64,000 nucleotides of DNA. Origin: JAOPZW01 sp963806015. Lineage in GTDB: Bacteria > Actinomycetota > Thermoleophilia > Solirubrobacterales > Solirubrobacteraceae. The notes below the pieces were generated by a model, which did no database searches, was not told the DNA's origin, and saw only the letters and a list, made by a program, of their open reading frames with translations. The stretch is taken from NCBI GenBank assembly GCA_963806015.1, contig CAWDWM010000008.1, positions 1 to 64,000 of the forward strand. The letters are read 5' to 3'. A program made the position numbers and the translations under genes. Below are positions 45,850 through 53,168 of the stretch, piece by piece (position 1 is the stretch's first letter; every line of letters starts with the position of its first letter).

Positions 45850-46301
45850 CGCTGACCGTCAACGGCGAGCTGCGCGAGGCCGACGGCGTCTGGGAGGGCG
45901 AGAGCCTGCTCATGGCGCTGCGCGACCACCTCGACCTGCCGGGCTCCAAGAACGCCTGCGAGCAGGGCGAGTGCGGCTCGTGCTCGGTCTACCTCGACGG
46001 CGAGCTCGTGTGCGCGTGCCTCGTGCTCGCCGGGCAGGCCGAGGGCCGCGAGGTGGTCACGGTCGAAGGACTGGCCGCCGGCGAGAAGCTGCACGCCGTC
46101 CAGCAGGCCTTCGTGGAGGCGGGGGCGGTGCAGTGTGGCTTCTGCACGCCGGGGCTGATCGTCGCCAGCCACGACCTGCTGTCGCGCAACGCGTACCCCA
46201 CCGATCCCGAGATCCGCGAGGCGCTGGCCGGCAACCTCTGTCGCTGCACCGGGTACGAGAAGATCCTCGACGCCGTCCGGTTGGCGGCCGAGCGGCTATG
46301 A
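45840..46301 (+). CDS. xdhC: Xanthine dehydrogenase 2Fe-2S subunit
   Basis: 153 aa. Plant-type ferredoxin domain CEQGECGSCSVYLDGELVCAC and the second [2Fe-2S] domain with CGFCTPG and NLCRCTGYEKI; eight cluster Cys are complete. Relays electrons from the molybdenum centre to FAD. Stop overlaps the deaminase ATG (ATGA). Confidence 0.94.
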   Translation: MRLTLTVNGELREADGVWEGESLLMALRDHLDLPGSKNACEQGECGSCSVYLDGELVCACLVLAGQAEGREVVTVEGLAAGEKLHAVQQAFVEAGAVQCGFCTPGLIVASHDLLSRNAYPTDPEIREALAGNLCRCTGYEKILDAVRLAAERL

Positions 46302-47656
46302 GAAGTGTCATCGAGGGCTGCGCGATCGCCACGGTCGACGCCGCCGGGACCGAGCATCGCGACGGGCACCTGGTGATCGAGGACGACCGCATCGTGGCGG
46401 TCGGCGAGGGCCCGGCACCCGACGGCGACGCCAGGCGCATCGACGGCCGCGGATGCCTCGCCACCCCCGGCCTCGTCAACTGCCACCACCACCTCTACCA
46501 GTGGGCCACGCGCGGCCTCGCGCAGCAGGCGACGCTCTTCGAGTGGCTCGTCGAGCTCTATCCGATCTGGGCACACGTCGACGCCGACGTCGAGGACGCG
46601 GCCGCGCGCGCCGGGCTGGCCGCGCTCGCGCGCTCGGGCTGCGCGACCTCGACCGATCACCACTACGTCTTTCCGGCCGGAGCCGGCGACCTGCTCGAGG
46701 TCGAGATCGAGGCGGCGCGCGGGCTCGGCGTGCGCTTTCACCCGTGCCGGGGGTCGATGGACCTCGGTCAGTCCGCCGGCGGACTGCCACCCGACGCGGT
46801 GGTCGAGGACCGCGACGCGATCCTCGCCGCCAGCGAGGCCGCCATCGACCGCTTCCACGACCCCGCGCCCGGGGCGATGGTGCGCGTGGCGCTGGCCCCG
46901 TGCTCGCCGTTCTCGGTGACGCCCGAGCTCATGGCCGAGACCGCGCAGCTCGCCCGCCGCCGCGGCGTGCGCCTGCACACCCACCTCGCCGAGACGCTCG
47001 ACGAGGAGGTCTTCTGCCGGCAGCGCTTCGGCGTGCGTCCCGTGCAATACCTGGAGGATCTCGGCTGGCTGGGCGACGACGTGTGGCTGGCGCACTGCGT
47101 GCACCTCAGCGACGCGGAGGTCGCCCGCTTCGGGGCCACGGGCACCGGTGTGGCGCACTGCCCGAGCTCCAACGCGCGCCTGGGCGCTGGCATCGCCCCG
47201 GTCGTCGACCTCACGCGGGCCGGCGCCCCGGTCGGCCTCGGGGTCGACGGCGCCGCGTCCAACGAGGCGGGCGCGCTGTCGATCGAGCTGCGCCAGGCGT
47301 TGCTCGCCGCCCGGCTGGCCGGCGGCCCCGCTGCCCTGACCGCGCGTGAAACGCTCGCGCTGGCGACGATCGAGGGCGCGCGCTGCCTGGGGCGCGACGA
47401 CGAGCTGGGCTCGCTGGAGGCCGGAAAGCTGGCCGACGTCGCGCTGTGGCGCCTGGACGGGCTCGATCACGCGGGCATCGACGATCCGGTGGCGGCGCTG
47501 GTGCTCGGCGCGCCGCGCCCGGTCGACCTCCTGCTCGTCGGCGGGCGCGTCGTGGTCGAGAGCGCCGAGCTGCGCACGGGCGACGTGGAGGAGATCGCCG
47601 CCGCCGTCGCGCGTCAGAGCCGCCGCCTACTCGATCGCGTGGAGGCGGCGGCGTGA
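46298..47656 (+). CDS. 8-oxoguanine/guanine deaminase-like amidohydrolase
   Basis: 452 aa, TRZ/ATZ-type amidohydrolase. Metal motifs NCHHHLYQWATRG, HTHLAETLDEE, AHCVHLSDAEV and VDGAASNEAG are intact; TSTDHHYVFP is characteristic of the 8-oxoguanine deaminase/AtzB branch. On 8-oxoguanine it would make urate directly; on guanine it would make xanthine. Its position between two XDH subunit genes, overlapping both, says it feeds the same pathway. Exact substrate not decidable here. Confidence 0.87.
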   Translation: MRSVIEGCAIATVDAAGTEHRDGHLVIEDDRIVAVGEGPAPDGDARRIDGRGCLATPGLVNCHHHLYQWATRGLAQQATLFEWLVELYPIWAHVDADVEDAAARAGLAALARSGCATSTDHHYVFPAGAGDLLEVEIEAARGLGVRFHPCRGSMDLGQSAGGLPPDAVVEDRDAILAASEAAIDRFHDPAPGAMVRVALAPCSPFSVTPELMAETAQLARRRGVRLHTHLAETLDEEVFCRQRFGVRPVQYLEDLGWLGDDVWLAHCVHLSDAEVARFGATGTGVAHCPSSNARLGAGIAPVVDLTRAGAPVGLGVDGAASNEAGALSIELRQALLAARLAGGPAALTARETLALATIEGARCLGRDDELGSLEAGKLADVALWRLDGLDHAGIDDPVAALVLGAPRPVDLLLVGGRVVVESAELRTGDVEEIAAAVARQSRRLLDRVEAAA

Positions 47657-50391
47657 CCATCATCCCCGAGACCCCGGCCCGCGAGCGCCGCGAGATCCAT
47701 CGCCCCAACCGCGTCGGCATCACCACCACCCGCGCCGACGGCGTGCCGAAGGTCAAGGGCGAGTTCGAGTACGCCTCGGACATGCGCATGGACGGGATGC
47801 TGCACGGCGCCACCTTGCGCAGCCCGCACCCGCGCGCGGACATCTGGAGCATCGACATCGGCCCCGCGCTGGCCATCCCCGGCGTCCACGCCGTGCTCAC
47901 CCACGACGACGTCCCCGGGCGCAAGGTCTACGGGATGGAGGTGCCCGACCAGCCGGTGCTCGCGATCAACCACGTGCGCTGCCAGGGCGAGCCCGTGGCG
48001 ATCGTCGCCGCCGACCACCCGGAGACCGCGCGCCGCGCCGCCGACGCGATCCTCGTCGAGTACGACGTGCTCGAGCCGCTGACCGACGCCGAGCGGGCGA
48101 TGGCCCCCGGCGCGCCCGAGCTGCACCCCGACACGCCTGACACGCCGCGCCTGCACGGGAGCGGCAACGTCCTGCGCCACGTGCGCATCCGCCGCGGCGA
48201 CCACGAGGCGACGGCCGACGTGGTCGTCACCGGCGAGTACGAGGTCGGCATGCAGGACCAGGCCTTCCTGGGGCCCGAGTCGGGGCTCGCGGTGCCCGAC
48301 GGCGAGGGCGGCGTCGACCTCTACATCGCCACCCAGTGGCTGCACGTCGACCAGGACCAAGTGGCCGCCAGCCTCGGCCTGCCGCCCGAGAAGGTGCGCC
48401 TCACCCTGGGCGGCGTCGGCGGCGCGTTCGGCGGCCGCGAGGACCTCTCGATGCAGATCCACGCCTGCATGCTCGCCCTGCACACGGCGCGCCCGGTGCG
48501 CATGGCCTACAACCGCGAGGAGTCCTTCTACGGCCACGTGCATCGCCATCCGTGCACGATGCGCTACGAGCACGGCGCGACGCGCGACGGGCGCCTGGTC
48601 TTCGTGCGGGCGCGGATCGTCCTCGACGGCGGCGCGTACGCGTCGAGCTCGACCGCCGTGTGCGCCAACGCCGCGTGCTTCGCGTGCGGGCCCTACGAGC
48701 TCGCCAACGCGAGCATCGACTCCTACGTCGTCTACACCAACAACCCGCCGTGCGGGGCGATGCGCGGCTTCGGCGCCGTTCAGGTCGCCTTCGCCCACGA
48801 GGCGCAGATGGACAAGCTGGCCGCGGCGCTCGACATGGACCCGGTGGACCTGCGGATCCGGAACGCCATGGGGCCCGACAGCCGCATGCCGACGGGACAG
48901 CGCGTCGGCGAGCCGGCGCCGGTGGCCGAGCTGCTCGAGCGCGTCCGGGCCATGCCGATGCCGCCCGACGAGCGCGACGGCCTGCCCGGCGGCATCGCGA
49001 ACGTGACCCACGGCGAGGGCGTGCGGCGCGGCGTCGGCTACGGCGCGGGGATCAAGAACATCGGGTTCTCGGAGGGCTTCGACGACTACTCGACCGCGCG
49101 CGTACGGCTGTCGATGGAGGGCGGCGAGCCGCTGGTCGAGGTCCACACCGCCGCGGCCGAGGTCGGCCAGGGCATCGTCACCGTCCAGGCCCAGATCGCG
49201 CGCACCGAGATCGGCGTCGAGCGCGTGGCGGTGCTCGACGCGGACACCCGGGTCGGCTCGGCGGGATCGAGCTCGGCCTCGCGCCAGACCTACGTCACCG
49301 GGGGCGCCGTCAAGGCCGCGTGCGAAGCGGTGCGCGAGCGTCTGGAGGAGCTGGCGGCCGAGCGCGGCGTGACATCCGACCCGGCCGCCGTGCTGGAGGA
49401 GGGCGAGGCGATCGAGGAGACCATCGAGTGGCGCCACCGCCCGACGCACCCGCTCGACGAGGACGGGCAGGGCGATGCGCACGTGCAGTACGCGTTCTCC
49501 GTGCACCGCGCCGTGGTCGACGTCGACACCGAGCTGGGGCTCGTGCGCGTGGTCGAGCTGGCCACCGCGCAGGAGGTCGGGCGGGCCATGAACCCGCAGG
49601 CGCTCGAGGGCCAGATCGAAGGAGGCAGCGCGCAGGGGCTCGGGCTCGCGCTGCTCGAGGAGATCCAGATCGTCGATGGCAAGGTCCTCAACGCGTCCTT
49701 CACCGACTACCTGCTGCCGACGATCCTCGACATGCCGCCGATGCGCATCGAGGTGCTCGAGCACGCCGACCCCGAGGCGCCCTACGGCCTGAAGGGCGTT
49801 GGCGAGCCGCCCAACATCTCCACGCCGCCCGCCATCGCGGCGGCGCTGCGCGATGCCACGGGGCGTGCGCTCCCGCGCATCCCGGTGCGTCCCGAGCACC
49901 TCGTCGGCCTCGACCCCGAGGAGGGCTTCGTGGCCCGCTACGGCACGCTCTTCGAGCATGCGCCCTGGGTCGCGCGCGGCGCCTGGGCGCGCGGCCCGTT
50001 CGCGGGCATCGACGATCTGCACGCCGCCCTCGTGGCGGTGGTCGACGAGGCGCCGCGCGAGCGCCAGCTCGCGCTCATCCGGGGCCATCCCGAGCTCGCC
50101 GGGCGCGAGGCGCGAGCCGGCGAGCTGACCGCGGCGTCCGCGGCCGAGCAGGCGTCGGCGGGCCTCGATCGCCTGAGCGCGGAGGAGCTCGAGCGCTGGC
50201 GCGCGCTCAACCGCGCCTATCGCGAGCGCTTCGACTTCCCCCTCGTCGTCTGCGTGCGCGAGCACACCAAGGCCTCGATCATGGCCTGGGGCGACGAGCG
50301 CCTGGGCCACGACGCCGAGCAGGAGATCGCCATCGCGCTGGGCGAGATCGCCAAGATCGCCCGCCTGCGCCTCGAGGAGCTCGACTCGTGA
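47653..50391 (+). CDS. xdhA: XDH molybdenum subunit fused to OHCU decarboxylase
   Basis: 912 aa, two enzymes in one chain. Residues 1 to about 755 are the molybdopterin subunit: VKGEFEYASDM, GGVGGAFGGREDLSMQIHAC, GGAYASSS, NPPCGAMRGFGAVQVAFAHE, EVGQGIVTVQAQ, and catalytic Glu in LKGVGEPPN. Residues from about 757 on are UraD-like: LFEHAPWVARGAWARGPF, ALIRGHPELAGREA (catalytic His), ASAAEQASAGLDRLS (Glu), LNRAYRERFDFPLVV and EEIAKIA-type final helix. XDH makes urate; UraD turns 2-oxo-4-hydroxy-4-carboxy-5-ureidoimidazoline into S-allantoin. GTG start overlaps upstream, stop overlaps downstream by four bases. No stop or ribosome site separates the two parts. Confidence 0.92.
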   Translation: MTIIPETPARERREIHRPNRVGITTTRADGVPKVKGEFEYASDMRMDGMLHGATLRSPHPRADIWSIDIGPALAIPGVHAVLTHDDVPGRKVYGMEVPDQPVLAINHVRCQGEPVAIVAADHPETARRAADAILVEYDVLEPLTDAERAMAPGAPELHPDTPDTPRLHGSGNVLRHVRIRRGDHEATADVVVTGEYEVGMQDQAFLGPESGLAVPDGEGGVDLYIATQWLHVDQDQVAASLGLPPEKVRLTLGGVGGAFGGREDLSMQIHACMLALHTARPVRMAYNREESFYGHVHRHPCTMRYEHGATRDGRLVFVRARIVLDGGAYASSSTAVCANAACFACGPYELANASIDSYVVYTNNPPCGAMRGFGAVQVAFAHEAQMDKLAAALDMDPVDLRIRNAMGPDSRMPTGQRVGEPAPVAELLERVRAMPMPPDERDGLPGGIANVTHGEGVRRGVGYGAGIKNIGFSEGFDDYSTARVRLSMEGGEPLVEVHTAAAEVGQGIVTVQAQIARTEIGVERVAVLDADTRVGSAGSSSASRQTYVTGGAVKAACEAVRERLEELAAERGVTSDPAAVLEEGEAIEETIEWRHRPTHPLDEDGQGDAHVQYAFSVHRAVVDVDTELGLVRVVELATAQEVGRAMNPQALEGQIEGGSAQGLGLALLEEIQIVDGKVLNASFTDYLLPTILDMPPMRIEVLEHADPEAPYGLKGVGEPPNISTPPAIAAALRDATGRALPRIPVRPEHLVGLDPEEGFVARYGTLFEHAPWVARGAWARGPFAGIDDLHAALVAVVDEAPRERQLALIRGHPELAGREARAGELTAASAAEQASAGLDRLSAEELERWRALNRAYRERFDFPLVVCVREHTKASIMAWGDERLGHDAEQEIAIALGEIAKIARLRLEELDS

Positions 50392-50720
50392 TCACCACGC
50401 ACGTCCTGGACACCGCGCGCGGGCAGCCGGCCCGCGGAGTGCCGATCGTCCTCGAGCACGCGGTCGGCGAGGGCTGGCAGCTGCTGGGCAGCGCCACCAC
50501 CGATGCCGACGGGCGCGCGCGCGACCTCGTGGCCGACGGCACGGCGCTGGCCCACGGGCGCTACCGCCTGACCTTCGACACCGGCGCGTACTTCCGCGGA
50601 CGCGGCGAGGCGGCCTTCTACCCGGAGGTCGCCGTCGTCTTCACCGTCGCCGGCGACGAGCATCACCACGTCCCGCTGCTGCTGAGCCCCTTCGGCTACA
50701 GCACCTACCGAGGGAGCTGA
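50388..50720 (+). CDS. pucM: 5-Hydroxyisourate hydrolase (transthyretin-like)
   Basis: 110 aa, one transthyretin-like domain. Starts ITTHVLDTARGQPARGVPI with the catalytic His, middle Arg/His residues in HGRYRLTFDT and DEHHHVPLLLSP, and ends in the diagnostic YRGS. Opens 5-hydroxyisourate to OHCU, between uricase and UraD. GTG start overlaps the fused XDH-UraD stop. Only the uricase gene follows, after three bases. Confidence 0.95.
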   Translation: MITTHVLDTARGQPARGVPIVLEHAVGEGWQLLGSATTDADGRARDLVADGTALAHGRYRLTFDTGAYFRGRGEAAFYPEVAVVFTVAGDEHHHVPLLLSPFGYSTYRGS

Positions 50721-50723
50721 CGC

Positions 50724-51560
50724 ATGACCTTCGTCCTCAGCCAGAGTAACTACGGCAAGTCCGAGATCCGCCTGGTGAAGGTCGTGCGCACCCCGGGGCG
50801 TCACGAGCTGTCCGACGTCACCGTCGAGGTCATGCTCGATGGCGACTTCGCCGCCGCTCACAACGACGGCGACAACAGCGCGCTGCTGGCCACCGACACG
50901 ATGCGCAACGCGGTCTACGTCCTCGCCGCCAAGCACGACGTCGCCCAGCTCGAGGCCTTCGGGCGCGCGCTCGTCGAGCACTTCGTCGCCGCCGGACCGA
51001 CCGTACGGCGCGCGCAGGTCCGGCTCGTCGAGCACCCGTGGGCGCGCCTGGGCGAGCACGAGCACGCCTTCCAGCGCGGCACCGGCGGCCATCGCGTGGC
51101 GATCGTCACCGGCGACGACCACAGCGCCCGCATCGAGGCCGGCGTCGAGGGCCTCGAGTTGCTGCGCACCACCGGCTCGGGATGGAGCGGCTTCCTGCGC
51201 GACGACCTCACGACGCTGCCCGAGACCGACGATCGGATCCTCGCCACCTCGGTGAGCGCGCGCTGGTCCTACGCCGAGGGCGGGATCGACTACACCGCCG
51301 CCTGGCACGACGCGCGCGACGCGATCCTCGAGAGCTTCGCCGACCACTTCAGCCCCTCGGCGCAGTTCACGCTGCGGCGCATGGGCCGCGCGGTGCTCAA
51401 GGCGGTGGAGGCCATCGAGCGCGTCCACATCTCACTGCCCAACCGCCACCACCTGCTCTACGACCTGTCGCGCTTCGGCCTGGAGAACCCCAACGCGGTC
51501 TTCCACGCCACCACCGAGCCCTACGGGCTCATCGAGGGCACGGTCGAGCGCGCGCACTAG
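50724..51560 (+). CDS. Uricase (urate oxidase)
   Basis: 278 aa, cofactor-free oxidase producing 5-hydroxyisourate and H2O2. Two T-fold halves: NYGKSEIRLVKV (catalytic Lys), LLATDTMRNAVYVLAA (Thr/Asp), EHPWARL, and second half TTGSGWSGFLRDDLTTLPE (Phe/Arg-type substrate loop), ATSVSARW, SLPNRHHLLYDLSRFGLENP (His, Asn at active site). ATG 50724 three bases after the preceding TGA. Last gene of the purine operon. A catalase would be expected elsewhere. Confidence 0.95.
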   Translation: MTFVLSQSNYGKSEIRLVKVVRTPGRHELSDVTVEVMLDGDFAAAHNDGDNSALLATDTMRNAVYVLAAKHDVAQLEAFGRALVEHFVAAGPTVRRAQVRLVEHPWARLGEHEHAFQRGTGGHRVAIVTGDDHSARIEAGVEGLELLRTTGSGWSGFLRDDLTTLPETDDRILATSVSARWSYAEGGIDYTAAWHDARDAILESFADHFSPSAQFTLRRMGRAVLKAVEAIERVHISLPNRHHLLYDLSRFGLENPNAVFHATTEPYGLIEGTVERAH

Positions 51561-51568
51561 CGCGAGCG

Positions 51569-51827
51569 CTATGGCTGGCGCGGCACGGTGAAGGTGCCGC
51601 GCCATTCGTAGACGAGCGCGTCGTCGCGCACGCCGATGCGCAACGCGACGTCGGCGCATGCCGGGCAGCGCAGCACGACGCCGGCGCCCGTGGTAGGCGC
51701 GGTGCGCCGCGATCGGGTTCTCGGCCCCGCACGACTGGCAGCGGCGCTGCATGGCCGTCACCTCCACGGCGAGGATCTCGCCGAGCAGGCCCGCCACGCC
51801 GTTGCCGTCGATGTGCACGTCGGTCAT
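51569..51827 (-). pseudogene. Zinc-ribbon DUF6510-like protein, frameshifted
   Basis: Start ATG 51827 has GGAGG five bases upstream. It reads MTDVHIDGNGVAGLLGEILA, then RRCQSCGAENPIAAHRAYHG; here one extra G in a GGG run (51687-51689 on the plus strand) breaks the frame. In the corrected frame AGVVLRCPACADVALRIGVR, EWRGTFTVPRQP and stop follow, giving an 85-aa protein with two CxxC pairs. It is first in order before the flavin reductase and molybdoenzyme genes' strand, and this trio appears together in many actinobacteria as I recall. Either a sequencing error or a damaged gene. Confidence 0.7.
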
Positions 51828-51828
51828 C

Positions 51829-52575
51829 TCATCCTCCGGTCGGGCCGAAGCGTTCGGCGTGGATGGCGCGCGGGTCATGGCCCGCGTCGACCAGCAGGTC
51901 GGCCACGGCCTCGACGAACGCCGTCGGGCCGCAGACGAAGATCAGGGGAGCCTCGGCGGGCGGGGGCGCGACCTCGGCGAGCATCGCCGCGTCGACCCGG
52001 CGCGCGTAGCCGCTCCAACCCGCGGGCGGGCTCCGCGTGAAGGTCCACGCGACGCTCAGCCCCGCGCGCGGCTCGAGCCCCTCGAGCTCGTCGCGGTAGA
52101 GCGCGTCCTGCTCGCTGCGCGCCGAGAGCAGGACATGCGCCTCGACGTCGCTGGCCCGCGCGCCGCGGTGGCGCAGCATCGACATCAGCGGCACGAGGCC
52201 CGAGCCGCCACCCACCAGGAGCAGCGGCCCGCCGTCGGTCACCGTCCACGAGAAGTGCCCGCCGATCGGCCCGCGGACCTCGAACATGTCGCCGGCGCGC
52301 ACCTCCTCCACGAAGTAGGGCGAGACCTCCCCGTCGTCGACGAGCTCGACCGTGAGCTCGAGCGCGTCGAGCTCGGGCGCCGAGGCGATCGAATAGGAGC
52401 GCTGTGCCTGGTAGCCGTCCTCGGCGGTCAGGCGCACGTCGACGTGCTGGCCGGCGCGGTGGCCGGGCCATTCGCGCACGTCGAGCACCAGCGTGCGCGC
52501 GCGCGGCGTCTCGCTGACGACCTCGCGCACGGTCGCCGGCTGCCACGCGATCCGGCGCGGGATCAGTCGCCCCAA
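51829..52575 (-). CDS. Ferredoxin/flavodoxin-type NAD(P)H reductase
   Basis: About 248 aa. FAD domain with RSYSIASAPE (RxYS) and VRGPIGGHFSW, then NAD(P) domain with LVGGGSGLVPLMSMLRHRG and FVCGPTAFVEAVADLL. Lacks a C-terminal ferredoxin domain. Possible TTG start at 52575 overlaps the molybdoenzyme stop; a GTG some 15 codons later is an alternative. Forms an operon with the sulfite-oxidase-like gene and could deliver or take up its electrons. Confidence 0.85.
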   Translation of the reverse strand: MGRLIPRRIAWQPATVREVVSETPRARTLVLDVREWPGHRAGQHVDVRLTAEDGYQAQRSYSIASAPELDALELTVELVDDGEVSPYFVEEVRAGDMFEVRGPIGGHFSWTVTDGGPLLLVGGGSGLVPLMSMLRHRGARASDVEAHVLLSARSEQDALYRDELEGLEPRAGLSVAWTFTRSPPAGWSGYARRVDAAMLAEVAPPPAEAPLIFVCGPTAFVEAVADLLVDAGHDPRAIHAERFGPTGG

Positions 52576-53168
52576 TAGCGCTGCTCGCGCCACGGGTCTC
52601 CGTAGTTGTTGTAGCCGGCGGCCTCCCAGAAGCCCGGTTCGTCCTCGGTCGTCAGCGCCAGCCCGCGCACCCACTTCGCGCTCTTCCAGAAGTACAGATG
52701 CGGCACCAGCAGCCGCGCCGGGCCGCCGTGCTCGGGGTCCAGCGGCTCGCCGCCGTAGTCGTAGACGACCCACGCCTTGCCGTCGCTGACGTCCTCCAGC
52801 GGCAGGTTGGTCGTGTAGTCGCCGTCCGACCACGCGGTCAGGAACTCGGCCTCGGTGGTCACGTCCTCGAGCAGGGTGTCGACCGAGACGCCGGTCCACG
52901 TCGTGTCGAGCTTGGACCACTTCGTCACGCAGTGGATGTCGACGGTGAAGGTCTCCGCTGGCAGCGAGCGGAACTCGTCCCACGACCACGAGACGGGCTC
53001 GTCGACGGCGCCGTGGATGGTGAGGCTCCACTCGTCGAGCGGCGTATGGGGCGTGGGCCCGGCCGACAGGACCGGGAAGTCGGGGGTCAGGTACTGGCCG
53101 GGTGGGATGCGAGCGGGGTCGACGTCGTCTCGCCGCCGTCCGTGGAACCCGCGGGAGATGGGGGGCAT
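52563..53168 (-). CDS. Sulfite-oxidase-like molybdopterin oxidoreductase
   Basis: 201 aa, single Mo-cofactor domain of the SUOX/YedY type without heme or dimer domain. Mo-binding Cys80 in FTVDIHCVTKWSKLDTTWTG; also EWSLTIHGAVDEP, DGDYTTNLPLEDV, GGPARLLVPHLYFWKSAKWV. No signal peptide, so probably cytoplasmic. Substrate may be sulfite or an S-/N-oxide. The ATG at 53168 lies within the 3' end of the GGDEF gene; partner reductase follows with overlap. Confidence 0.88.
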   Translation of the reverse strand: MPPISRGFHGRRRDDVDPARIPPGQYLTPDFPVLSAGPTPHTPLDEWSLTIHGAVDEPVSWSWDEFRSLPAETFTVDIHCVTKWSKLDTTWTGVSVDTLLEDVTTEAEFLTAWSDGDYTTNLPLEDVSDGKAWVVYDYGGEPLDPEHGGPARLLVPHLYFWKSAKWVRGLALTTEDEPGFWEAAGYNNYGDPWREQRYWGD

